The translations under genes and the position numbers were made by a program. The notes beneath the pieces were generated by a model, which ran no database searches, had not been told where the DNA came from, and was given only the letters and a program-made list of their open reading frames with translations. Below, piece after piece: positions 47,418 through 59,204 of a DNA stretch of 64,000 bases (the first letter of the stretch is position 1; each line of letters opens with the position of its first letter). The stretch is from Adenophora triphylla var. japonica (Eukaryota > Streptophyta > Magnoliopsida > Asterales > Campanulaceae): assembly GCA_022495995.1 (NCBI GenBank), contig JAFEMH010007522.1, forward strand, positions 1 through 64,000. The letters run 5' to 3'.

Positions 47418-47435
47418 TTGGTTCCATTGCCGGGA
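47418..47435 (+). promoter_or_regulatory. Likely primer-binding site of the Tat element
   Basis: TGGTTCCATTGCCGGGAG starts two bases after the LTR. It begins TGG like all tRNA-primed sites, but I could not assign the tRNA. Confidence 0.55.
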
Positions 47436-47479
47436 GGCTTGCATACTTGACCTCGAAATGCTTTTTTCAACCTATAACC

Positions 47480-50400
47480 ATGGTAACTTCGGATGGACAC
47501 GTCTCTGAGGCCTCGGACGAGCACAACGAGGGAAACACTAATGCTAGTACCAATGCTGGAAATGCTAATCTGCCTCCTCCCCCTCCACCTCGGCATCACG
47601 CTAGGGCGACGCGTTCTAACAGCGTTGCTGATGGCAGAGGTTTGCCGGATGGTAGGAGAAGAGACAAGCGGCCTACGGACGGCCAGGGAGCGCCGCCTCC
47701 TCCAAAGCGTCACACAGGGCGAAAGGCTGCAGGGGATAGGGCAGTTCCCTCAACTAATCCCCTAAGCAAATAGATGCTGCTAGAGCGAGCTCAGATTCTA
47801 GCAGAGCTGATAGCGATGGAGGAGGAGTCGGAGCAGACTGACAGGAGGTCAGAAAGGGTAGCTTCAGGTTTCTAACAGGCAACATGAAAGGAGTGTTAGG
47901 CGAGGTGGAAGTGCCCAGCAGAATGGTGATCGACAGATCGTTCCTCTTATTCGAACTCACATACCCGTCCCACCTGACGACTTGAGAAGTCACCTCAACA
48001 CCAACAGGGAGCAGGAGGCTGAGTCGGAGCTGAGACGGCAAAGGGAGGCCGAGAGGAATAGGCCTGCCAGGACTGAAAGGTCGCAGTCCCACAGAGGATA
48101 GGCGCAGGTCGCTGCTCAGAGAGGATAGGCGTAGGTCGCCACTTAGAGAGGATAGACGCAGGTCGCCGCTTACAGTCACCGACTTGAACAACTTGGTGCA
48201 AGGAAAGAGTGAAAGCTCAATGAGCTACTACACCAAGTTCAAGGAGATGGTCGACAAGATTGAGGAAGACCTCACAGACAGGGAGGCAATCAATTGCTTT
48301 AGGAATGGAATTGCTTCTGCAGATTTAGATTACGAGATGACAGTTCGAACTGTGACAACTCGTCAAGAGCTGTTCGAGAAGGCCTACAATGTAGCGTTGG
48401 CCGAAGAAAGAAAATAGAAGAAAAATGGGAAAGGCCCCAAGGCTGAGGTCGCTGACACTGATAAGAAGGACTCGGCAAAGAATGGGGGGAACAACAAGAA
48501 TGGCAAGAATAGAACAAGGGCGACTGAGAAAGTGCCCGAAGCTTTCACTCCCTTAACGGTGAGTCGAACTGAGATAATGAATACGGTCGAGCTAGGCCCA
48601 CCTGCCCCAATGAACCCAGGAAATAAGTTCAGACGGGATAACAGCAAATACTGCGAGTATCACAAGGATACGGGCCACACTACAAAAGATTGTATGAGCC
48701 TGAAACGCATCATTCAAAAGTGGGTCGACACTGGGAGGCTCGACGCGTATGTGAAAAGACCTCAAGCAGGTGGTGGTGAGCGAGCTGCTGGTTGGCATCA
48801 AGAGTCGAGGCAGCCTAGGTTGAATCTGGGCGTTATTACGGAGCAAACCAATAACACTTCCATCAAACACAAGATATTCCAGCTCAGCAAGGCACCTCAT
48901 GTACCCCCTAGAAGCTATGTAAGAGACGAGATGATTAGTTTCTATCCGAACAAGCTAGCAACCAATGTAACAGCTAGAGAGCAGGTTCTCGTTATCCCAG
49001 GATTAATAGATGGGTGTACGACGAGCAGACTCTTGATAGACACGGGGGCCTGCAAGGATATTTTGTTTTACAAGACTTTTAAGGAGATGGGACTCTCAAA
49101 TGAACAGCTCGAGCGATATGATGGCCGATTGGAGGGCTTCACCAACCACCGGGTCGACGCCAAGGGACAGATTGAGTTGGATTTCGACATAGGCCAACAC
49201 CCCTACAGGGCCGTCTCCAAGGTAAAATTTATTGTCATCGATGTGAATAGTGATTATGCTGCGATCCTTGGTATCCCTGGAAAGGTCGCGCTTGGAATGG
49301 TGACCTCAATCCCCCATCAGCGAGTTAAGTTCCCGACGCTGGCTGGAGTCGGCTGTGTACGAAGCACAGCTCGAGAATATCTTGACCATGTCCTACGAAC
49401 TAGGAAGAAGAGGGAGCTGGAGATTGAAACTGCTAAGGGGTATTTGAAGATGTCAAAGTCAGTCACCACAACTTCTAGACTATCTACAATCACCAGCGTG
49501 GAAGAGTCGATCTATCGCTCACATGACGAGGTCATGACTGAGTCGACACGTCACTCTGAGGTCACCATGGTCGATTCAGATACAGTTATGATCGACCAAG
49601 TCTGCATAGGCGAGCTATGCCTCCAGATCGACAATAACTCGGGGGCCACCACCAGCGAGATCGCAGATGACCTAGATGACATGATTGTCGAGGAAGCTCC
49701 ACACTTGGGGGCCAAGGAAAGACAGAGGGTTCGAGAGATCATCATCGAGACCCTGCAATTCAGAGATGGTCCGGAGCTGGAAGCTGTGGACGAGCTGGAA
49801 GCAGTGATAACAAATCCTTCCTTTCCTGAACAAAAAATTCAGATTGGAAAGCAGTTATCACCTGAGGAAAGACTAGAGATTGTCGAGCTACTAAAAGAAA
49901 GCAACAACGTTTTTGCCTGGCGAGTAGAAGACATGAAAGGGATCAAGGAAGAGGTCGTTGTTCACAGGCTGGAGGTCAACCCGACCATGATACACAAAGC
50001 ACAAAAACTGAGAAGCTTTGCTCATGACAAAGAGGAAGCCATAAAACTTGAGGTACAAAAACTCTTAAGTGCAGGTATCATAAAGGAAGCCACTCACACC
50101 ACTTGGCTAGCCAATGTGGTCATGGTGAAGAAATCCAACGGCAAGTGGAGAATGTGCGTCGACTTCACCAACCTTAATCTGGTCTGCCCAAAAGACAGCT
50201 ATCCCCTACCTCGAATTGACAAGCTCGTCGATTCGATTTCTAGACATTCAGTTTCCTCGATGCCTATTCAGGCTATCATCAGATCAAGATGCATGAGGAT
50301 GATATTGTGAAGACGGCGTTTCAAGCTGCCGGAGGCATTTACTGCTATAATATGATGCCATTCGGATTAAAGAATACAAGTGCAACCTACCAAAGGATGG

Positions 50401-53052
50401 TGAACAAAGTCTTTGCTTCACAGATTGGCCGAAACATGGAGGCTTACGTCGACGATATGGTCATCAAAACAAAGGCCGGACGTCACGTAGTCGACCTAAA
50501 GGAATCATTCGCCAATCTACGAGCAAACGACATGAAGCTTAATCCGAGCAAATGTGTATTTGGGGTAGCAGCTGGCAAATTCCTTGGTTTTATGGTGTCA
50601 CAACGAGGAATAGAGGCCAATCCAGAAAAGATCAAGGCTCTAGTCGACATGCAAGAGCCCACTAGTATCAAGGAGATGCAGCGACTTAATGGTAGAGTAG
50701 CAGCCCTAGGTCGCTTCATAGCCAAGTCGGCAGAAAGGTCTCTCCCCTTCTTCAAATCTTTGAGGGGGACGAAAAACTTTGAATGGATGACCGAATGTCG
50801 TTCGTCGTTCCAACAGCTCAAGGAGTATCTCGCTACTCCACCTCTACTGAGCAGCCCGAATATTGGTGAGACATTGTTCGTGTATCTCTGTAGGTGATCA
50901 GTCAGTGGCAGCTGTGTTGGTTCGAGAAGAGGAAGGGCTTCAAAAGCCCGTGTATTATGTTAGCAAAGCTCTATCAGATGTTGAAGGCAGATATTACAAT
51001 GCAGAGAAAGTTGCATATGCCTTAGTCGTAGCCTCGAGGAAGCTGCGAGCTTACTTTTTAGCTCATCCTATTGTTGTACTCACAAATGCGCCCTTGAGAA
51101 AAATTCTACATAAGCCAGAGAGTTCAGGTCGTCTACTCAATTGGTCAATTGCTCTCACAGAATTCGACATCGAGTATCGACCTCGAAAGGCGTTGAAGGC
51201 TCAAGCCTTGGCAGACTTCTTGGTCGAGCTAACGTTCACCAAGGAAGATAGTGAGGTGCGAGTTCAAAAGGAGAAAGCTAAGGGAAAGGAGCAAGAGTCC
51301 CAGCCCGTCACTTGTCTACCCGACGACTGCTGGAAGGTTTACTCAGATGGGTCAGCAACGAAGAATGTTAGTGGAGCTGGGATAGTACTGATCGAACCAG
51401 AGTCTGGGACAGTCTATGAGGAAGCATTGAGGTTCAAGTTTGAGGCCTCCAACAACCAGGCAGAATACGAAGCTTTGGTAGCAGCTATCGAGTACGCCAA
51501 ATGCTTTGGTGCGACCAAAATTATGGCATATTGTGATTCCCAGCTGATAGTCAACCAGGTCCGAGGGGAGTACGAAGTGCTGAACTCTACTTTGATCAAA
51601 TACTGCGACCTGGTAAAGGAGTTGGTAAAAGACTTAGAGTTTTGGGAAATTCAGAGGATTGGTCGAGAAGACAACGAATTAGCCGACCTACTCTCGAAGC
51701 TGGCTACTACAGACGAGCCACATGAAGAACCTATCTCATACCTCGAGAATCCAGCATATGAAAGGGTTAAAATTCAGTGTGTGGAGGGCACCTTGAGAAA
51801 ATGGGTTTATGACAAGTGTTGGATCGAAGAAATGAATGCGTACTTGGAAAGAGGCGAGCTCCCTGAAGACGAGAAGACAGCTCGAGCCATCAAAAAGAAG
51901 GCTCTGAGATATGTTATTCAAGGAGACATGTTATTCAGGAGGTCATACACTAAGCCACTGTTGAAATGCATCCACCCTCAAGAAATTACTCAGTTAATGC
52001 ACGAGGTGCATAGTGGAGTGTGTGGTGGACACCCAGGGGCCAGAACTTTGGTCGACAAACTGATTACGTTGGGTTATTACTGGCCACACATGAGAGCTGA
52101 CACTCATGACTTTGTTCAACAATGCGACCAGTGCCAAAGGTTTGCCAACCTACCTCATCTGCCTACAACGGAGCAAACTCCAGTGATCGCTGCTTGGCCG
52201 TTTGATATGTGGGGCATCGACTTGATTGGACCCTTCCCTCCCGCCCGTGGAAACTGCAAGTACGTGATCGTGGATATCGATTACTTCACAAAGTGGGTCG
52301 AAGCCAAACCTTTGGCCAGAATCACAGAGGAAAATGCCATCAATTTCATTCATGACTTCATCTGGTGTCGATTTGGGATCCCTCGAGCTATAGTATCAGA
52401 TAATGGTCTACAATTCTCCCGAGCTTTCGAAGAAGAAATGAATCGAGCAGGGATAAAGCATTGGCAATCATCTTCTGCCTATCCTCAAGGCAATGGGCAA
52501 GCTGAAGCAGCGAATAAGCTCGTCCTATCTTCAGTTAAGACGGGCTTGGTTGGTCGACGTAGCAACTGGTTGGACGAACTCCCCCTTGCTCTTTGGGCAG
52601 TTCGCACAACTACTCGGAGGACTACGGGGGAAACCCCATTCGCTCTTACATATGGATCGGAGGCCATGGCACCAGCCGAGCTGCGATTTCCTACAGCTAG
52701 AGTGGTCTTCTTCGATCAAGAGCAGAATATCACCAACAGATTGATCGACTTGAATTTAATTGACGAGAAGCGAGACACATCTTACTTACGAATGGTCAAC
52801 TACAAGCAGAGGACAAAGAGTTACCATGATAAGAAGGTGAAGACGAGATCATTCCAAGTAGGCGACCACGTACTAAGAAAGATCGAGGCAACAGGAAGGA
52901 GAACCCAACAGAACAAGTTATCTCCCAACTGGGAAGGTCCCTACATTGTTACTCGAATCATCAAGGAGGGAACTTACATGATTGCTCACCCTGATGGTGA
53001 AGAGTTGAAACACCCATGGCATGCCACTCATCTTATCAAGTATTATTTCTAG
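47480..53052 (+). pseudogene. Tat-type gag-pol polyprotein with dual RNase H, interrupted
   Basis: Gag begins at ATG 47480 with a Pro- and Arg-rich head, stops at 47771-47773, changes frame, and resumes near 48090 with three EDRRRS repeats. A TAG follows at 48415-48417. Next come the zinc-knuckle-like CEYHKDTGHTTKDC (near 48650), protease LLIDTGAC (near 49035) and reverse transcriptase, frameshifted near 50250 and resuming with YVDDMVIK (near 50445). A second frameshift lies near 50880. The last frame (to 53052) holds the end of the first RNase H, the second RNase H (WKVYSDGSA near 51330), the integrase zinc-binding region (CDQCQ near 52130), the WGIDLIGPF and SDNG integrase core motifs, and a final chromo-like end. 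It cannot yield a full polyprotein. Confidence 0.92.
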
Positions 53053-54010
53053 TTCAGCTTCAAAGATTAGTTCAGTTTTAGTTTTAGCTCTCCACTTTTG
53101 ATGTAAGCATTTTCCTACTTCAATAAAAGTTGCTATTCTATTCGACCCAACATTGGGTTGCACTTTACATTAATTTCAACAGACCCGATTCTTGATCAGT
53201 CTCGTCCTAACAAGCTCGATTCTTAATCAGCTTCGTTCATTCAACAAGGTCGACTCTTAGTCGACTTCGTTCTAACAGACTCGATTCTTAATCAGTCTCG
53301 TTCTAACGAGCTCGATTCTTAATCAGCTTCGTTCATTCAACAAGTTCGACTCTTAGTCGACTTCGTTCTAACAGACTCGATTCTTGATCCGTCTCGTCCT
53401 AACGAGCTCGATTCTTAATCAGCTTCGTTCATTCAACAAGTCCGACTCTTAGTCGACTTCGTTCTAACAGACTCCATTCTTAATCAGTCTCGTTCTAACG
53501 AGCTCGATTCTTAATCAGCTTCGTTCATTCAACAAGTTCGACTCTTAGTCGACTTCGTTCTAACGAGCTTGACTCTTGGTCAGCTTCGTTCATTTAACAG
53601 GTCCGAAATCTAGGTCGACCTCGTGCTGATAAGCTCGACCTTTGGTCAGCTCCGCTCTCTTAAACAAGTTCGACTCTTAGTCAATCTCGTTTGCAGAAAT
53701 TATACAAGTCCAAAGTCGATTGAATTATCAAAAAATCAGTCCGACTAAAGGTCAATAGCAACTCGTCTGTTCTATTAAAATCTAGCTCGACATTCAAGAT
53801 AAATGGTTGGATCCCAGAAAAACAGATTCAAGCAAAAGCCAGCTACGATTAAATAGAACAAAGTCCCCCAAAGCGGGCCAGGACTTGAGCAAATAAAAGT
53901 TACGAGTTAGTATGCCTCCCAAAAAACCGGGCCAAGGTATCCATACAGTTACAAGACAAGAAATAAAATTGTTTTGGGACTTGTTTCATTACACACCAAG
54001 TTAAATTAAA
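53053..54010. repeat. 3' untranslated region of the Tat element with 96 bp higher-order repeat
   Basis: From about 53180 to 53700 three related 31-34 bp subunits, each built round a near-palindrome such as TCGACTCTTAGTCGA, alternate in a fixed order and repeat every 96 bp (for example CAGAC at 53276, 53372 and 53468). Downstream, 53700-54010 is unstructured. Tandem repeats in this position are common in Tat elements. Confidence 0.85.
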
Positions 54011-57000
54011 TCAGACTGCTGGACCGGAGACATTTGGGTCGCTGGGGGTAGCTCGATCTTCTGCATCCCCTTCTTGCTGCTGGGGGCCTATGGGTTTACC
54101 CGATTCTATAAAGACGCGTTGAGGAGTGTCTCCCTCAGAGGCCAAATCATCTTCCTCCATATCTTCAGCATCTTCGATCTCTTGGAGGAGCACGTTAAAG
54201 TTTCGAGGGGCTAAGTCAGGAGCGATCCAGGGTTCACAGCCATCCTCTTCATCCTGTTGAGCGATGAAAGCCAAGTCGTTGTCTGTGTAAGGAACTACCG
54301 AGTGACCACCTCGAGCAGCCATGTCGTATTGAGCTTCTGAGGCCCATCTAGCTGGTTGCTCAATGGAGACATCGGCAGTTGGATCTACAAGAGCTCGGCG
54401 GGCCTTGTGACGTTTATCCACGTCAAGGAAATCCTTCGCTTTATCAACGATAGCGTTGTAGTAGTCATCCCCGTCCTTGAACTTCTCAACAACTGCCTTA
54501 GAAGCAACTTGAAGCTCCTCTCTCCATTTGGCCCTAGCTGCGTTGTGCTCCTCATTTAACTTTGTCAAAAATGAATCCCTCTCTTTGAGGACCTGGGTGA
54601 TGGTCGCCAGTTATTTCTTAGTCGCCTCATGCGCCAGACGCTCAGCATCCCCTCTGCCTTCACCTCTCGTCAAGCTTGGTCTCTGCGGCATTAAGGTCTT
54701 CTAAAGATTTGTCCTTGTCCGCCAATGCTTTATGCTTCACCATCTCCAAGGCATCAAAAGAGTTATCTAGGTGGTAATACTTCTCCCTTAGCTCGGACAG
54801 CTCTTGAGACTTCTTGGAATATTGATCATAGCCTGCTTCTCCCTCTCAATGGATGCCCTCCAAGAACTCTTGGCTTGCTCCACCATGGTAAGGGACTGCA
54901 TTAAAGAAATTAAAGTGTTAGCTATGCAGAGTTTCAGAAACTATAGTGACGACCTCAAAGAATAAGCGACCAAACAGATAAAGGGAACAAAAGTTTACCG
55001 CACTCTGCACCAAGCCAGATCGAGCAGAAAATTCTTCTGGGGTCATCCCCTTATCAGCAAAATGGGCAAGTAGGTCGACGTCTATTGCCCTCCTTACCAC
55101 CACTTGACCAAGACTCAACTCTGGGAAACGTCGGCTCATGCTAATAACCCCACTGAGAGGGGGCACATCACTCAGTCTCCTTTTACGATCCTCAAGGGAC
55201 TCTTGGTTAGTAGGAGAAGAGATTGGGGGAGGAAGTTGGCTCGGGGAAACAGCTTTTCCCTTCTCAGTTCTTGATCTCTTCTTCGAGCTCAAGGGACGAT
55301 CATCCTCCTCATCAATGGCATCGTTGTCAACATTCACTACATTCAAAGGACTAGATCTAGTAGTCCCAGGACCGGAGGTCGCAGCATTAGTTTCAAGGGT
55401 TGGATCGGAGCTCGGGCTTGGTCTAATCGACCTATTGGACTCATCGCCCTCTTCGGTTACTTCCCTGGCTTGGCTACCACTCTCCAAGGGATCCTCCGAC
55501 CCGAACTCCTCCATCAGCACCATCCCAGCATTATCTTTGGACAATAAATAGTTCCGTCTCTCAGCCTCTTTCTCCCTGTTAGCACGGGCATTGGCAGCAC
55601 CATGAGCCTTCTTGGCTTTCTTCTTGTCTGATACTCCAACTATACGCACCATATTAACTTCTTGTTCAGGGGTCAGAACTGCACCAAAACCAAGACAACA
55701 AAAGGTTAGATCGACAGATAAGATTTCTACATACGAGCTACGAGTTCTATGTACGAGCTAACAATGTACGAGCTAACCATATGCGAGCTGCGAGTTCTAC
55801 CTGCGTGCTGACAACTGGCGAGTTAATAGTTGCACATGCAAGCCAAATTATTTCTATGTACGAGCTATCAATTCTAAAAATAAGCAAGTAATAGGCGAGT
55901 AAAGAAATAAAGACGAGTAAACTCTTACCACCAACATGCTCCCCATTGTCCTTACAGTAATTGGTCGTCCTTTGGCAAAATTGACACTTCTCCTCGAATC
56001 TACCTAAGGCATGGGTGACCCAATCAGGATATATCATGCCCCTATCAACAGGCACCAAAGGCAACACTTCCCCCTCACCAACCATCATCCCAGCTTGGAT
56101 GTATTTGTACTTGGTGGTCCCCAGGGTTTCCCAACTAATAGGTCCCTTATCAGCCAACTGGGTCAATCTCTTATACAGATCAAAGTGCCAATGTGGCTCC
56201 CAATAAGTCTCCTCTTCTATAGCCTCAGTTGCAGCATTGGGAAGAGGAAATTCCCATCCTAATCTACTCTCCACTACTACAACATGGGAGTTCCACCCAC
56301 TCGCCTTGCTGGGAAGGTTCATAAACAACCTAGGGGAATTTGGTTTAGAAGGGCTGCTGATTCCCATATCAGTTTTACCAAACTTAACACTGAAGAATTC
56401 TTTAAAGACCCTCATGCAAGGCTCATATCCCAGAAACCTACATACCATGGCAAAACACACCAGGACTTTACAAGTGTTAGCTCCCAGCTGGAGAGGTAAA
56501 GCATTCGTACACTCCAAGAATTCATTGATGAAGGGGTCAAGTGGCAACCTCAGTCCAACTTCGAATTGGTCGTACAAGAAAGCTACCCTAGTGGCATCCT
56601 TAGTAAATGTACTTCGAAATCGAGCCATAAACTCCTTCTTACTGTGGATGGTCACCCTAAATTCCTACCTATTTACCTCATAGAAGTCATAGATCATGGC
56701 ATATCGAGACTCCAAATTCTTCTTCCCTCTCATTGGTCTTTTAGGGACATAAACCCTTTCATTCCTCCCCGGTACATCCAAGGAGTTGAATGCATCCACA
56801 ATTCGTGGACTTGAGGAGGTAGATGTTGTAGCTCCTTCCTGAGCCGCCATATCTATACAAGAAGAAGAGGAAGCAGGGGAGTCAGACCTATGATCACATT
56901 CAGGAGACCTACCTAGGGGCGACCTACCTAAAGGCGACCTAGACTCCCCTGGAAAACCTTTCCTATTCCTAAGGAAGGAGGGTTTACTGACATCCCTAAC

Positions 57001-57261
57001 ATAAAATAGTGATATGTGGTCAAGCAATTCATGGAAGAGATGAAAGGAGACAACATTTGAGTCGTCAATTATCAATTCACCTACGTCTTCTCCTAGGGGC
57101 AGTCCTATTTCACTAAAATTCAGCCCCGACCTTGTCAAGATGGAGGCACACTCATTCAAGGACATCTCTCTCCACTCTCCGTTTATATGTTTGTACACTC
57201 GATGGTTTACAATGCAATACCCATACCAAGCTCCTAGCTCACTACTGAAGGTTCTAGCCAT
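54011..57261 (-). pseudogene. Antisense two-intron gene inside the Tat element
   Basis: Three exons on the - strand: 57261-55929, 55678-54999 and 54895-54011, with introns of 250 and 103 bp that have clean GT-AG borders and join in phase (966 codons). The product starts MARTFSSELG; the middle part (DQFEVGLRLPLDPFINEFL...) resembles the plant protein domain called putative gypsy-type transposon (Transposase_28); a Lys/Arg- and Ser-rich segment follows in exon 2 and a coiled-coil-rich acidic tail in exon 3. Present defects: TAG at 56665-56667, compensating frameshifts near 54835 and 54660, and TAA at 54611-54613. Extra antisense genes are known in some Tat elements; the function is unknown. Domain naming is from memory of the family. 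Confidence 0.8.
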
Positions 57262-57730
57262 GGCGAAATCAAAAACAAAGCAGAAATTAAAACCCTAATG
57301 CAAGAAGACGAGAGGAATACCTTAATCAGTTTCGCAAGAAGAAATTGTTGCAGAAAACGAGGGTTCAGTTTAAATCAGTTGTTGTTTCACTGCCTTCACC
57401 GGAGTTATGCAAGAGTTTGAAGAGAGTAAAAGTTTGAAAAGGAAAAGGGTTTGGGTATTTATATTTTCCGAAATTGAGAAGGAAAAAGAAAAATTCAAAC
57501 GTTATTTTTCTAATTGAATGTGGAAAACAGTTCCCAAGGCGGTTCCCAAACGTCAAAATAGTAATGATTGCGAAATATGGCGCTCTCCCAGATCTGACCG
57601 TTCGTTGTAAACGTCCAGGATTGAGCCACGTCACCTAAGGTCGACTAAACATCAGCGCGAGCATCGACTTGCGAGTCACGGCAAGCTTCATCAAAATTTC
57701 CTTAACTTCCTGGTCGACAAAGTCAACTCA
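57262..57730 (-). promoter_or_regulatory. Likely promoter side of the antisense gene
   Basis: About 470 bp between the antisense ATG and the 3' LTR. GGTATTTATATTTTCC on the + strand near 57453-57468 gives a TATAAATA box on the - strand, about 200 bp before the ATG. Inferred from position and sequence only. Confidence 0.4.
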
Positions 57731-57746
57731 GAAAGTTGGGGGCCAC
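57731..57746 (+). promoter_or_regulatory. Polypurine tract of the Tat element
   Basis: GAAAGTTGGGGGCCAC, directly before the 3' LTR, the expected second-strand primer. Confidence 0.85.
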
Positions 57747-58408
57747 TGAACATACCAAAAGTGTCGAGCTGGTCCAAGCGATTAAAGCCCAGTCCTCAAT
57801 CAATTATTGCCACCACATTCTCAGTGGGCTAGGCCCAATTATTACATGGCTCCTGGCCCATCTTCTTGATCATTCGACTTAAGTTCATTGTCCGACCTAC
57901 CAGGTCCCGACCTAACTTAGTCCGACTCTACAATCCAGATTCTATTTCGGGTACGGTCCAGCCCTACCCATCAGTCAGTTCGACCTAACCCCAACAGGCG
58001 ACCTCGACCTGTCCAGCAAGCGTCGACCTACTGAGTCCAGGCGCACGTGCTATTCTTTCCATAACTGGTTCCCTACAAATCAGGAGCCAGTCCAGGACAC
58101 ATTCTCAAGACACGTAATTGTCCCTCAAATTACGGGATTCATGCAGTCCTACCAAAAATACCACCCTCATCAAAGCAACTATAAATACATGACAACCATA
58201 ACGGTTCTAAGGTAACTGCAATTTGTCATTTGAATATCTTTGTTCAATACATTATTTGCTCTCCAAAATATCATACTTACTCTCACGCCCGAGGGTCTAA
58301 GCCGGAGACAAATTCGGCTAGTCGTGGGTTCTGATTTCAGGTCAAGGGGTCAAGTGATTGGTCCTGCCACGTGGACGAAGATTGATAAGCACATTTTCTG
58401 CGGCATCA
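57747..58408 (+). repeat. 3' LTR of the Tat element
   Basis: 662 bp, same ends as the 5' LTR, followed by the duplicated GTACT. Confidence 0.95.
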
Positions 58409-58688
58409 GTACTAATAAAAAGTATTTAAATATTATAAAATATAATCTAATTATAATAATAGTGACGTATATGTTGAAGACTTTATTTTATTATACATTC
58501 ATTAAGATTATTCAAATAATTTTTTAAATGTTAAGTTCAAACTTTAAATAAATTCAGATATAAGTGGTTTGCCATTACCAAACAAACTGAACTCTTAAAA
58601 TTCAGCAACTTAATGATTTCAGCTCTATATTTTTCAGCTCTACATTTTCAGAACTTAATTTTCAGTTTTACCAAACAGGGCCTACGTG

Positions 58689-59204
58689 AACAGTAAAACG
58701 AGGATAACACTCTCCTAGTTTTAATGATGTTGTATCATTAAAGGCAAATTACAAATAAAAGGGTTCAAAGTTAGCGAGGGGGGGGGGTGTTTGCACTCAA
58801 GGGGTTCGGGTATTGGCAATATACATGGTTCAATGTATTTTATTTTATTTTTGGCAATTATCAAATCATTCCTCACCCTAACAAAAATGACCAACTAGGA
58901 CAAGGATTTTTGAAATCGACCACCAGGTCCTATCATTGTAAATGAACGTGCATACCCTTGTTAGATTTGGCAAAATTACAGAAATGTCACCGCTAAATGA
59001 CGTGGATGCATTTGGTCCATTCCCCATTCCCATCTGCGCTTTCTTTCTCTCTCTTTTTTTTTCCTCAAAACTTTAAAATGATATATCTTAAGATCTAGAA
59101 ATTAAAAAAAAAAAAAAAAAAAATCTGAAATCACCGTTGTTTTCGTATCGTCAATACGAATCAAACTAGTAGCATCAACATATAATCTGGAGCAAATTTG
59201 AGAA
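58689..59204. other. AT-rich intergenic stretch
   Basis: No gene seen. It includes a run of about nine G near 58780 and an A run near 59104-59122. Confidence 0.4.

Larger units (their letters stand above)
46753..58408 (+). mobile_element. Tat-lineage Ty3/Gypsy LTR retrotransposon, full length but inactive
   Basis: 11,656 bp with two LTRs of 663 and 662 bp and a perfect 5 bp target duplication GTACT (46748-46752 and 58409-58413). Internal order: primer site, gag, protease, reverse transcriptase, RNase H, a second RNase H, integrase, tandem repeats, an antisense gene, purine tract, LTR. The second (archaeal-type) RNase H is the mark of the Tat lineage. By eye the LTRs differ at about 23 positions (roughly 96.5% identity), so the insertion is not very recent. 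Gag-pol is interrupted by stops and frameshifts. Confidence 0.95.
45604..58681. mobile_element. Older hAT-like element split by two MITEs and a Gypsy element
   Basis: CTACGTG is present on both sides (45597-45603 and 58682-58688). The left end CTTGGTAACCC and the complement of the right end (GCCCTGTTTGGTAA) share TTGGTAA, and the right end resembles the CAGGGCCTGTTTGGTA ends of plant hAT elements. Removing the nested MITEs and the Gypsy element leaves about 690 AT-rich, non-coding bases. The left end seems to lack a few terminal bases, and the expected 8 bp duplication is 7 of 8. Confidence 0.4.

Noticed and set aside
47357..48191. Minus-strand frames over the Tat gag
   Set aside because: Shadows of gag created by its GC-rich repeats.
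56015..56683. Several + strand frames of 60-150 residues
   Set aside because: They are shadows of the antisense gene of the Tat element.
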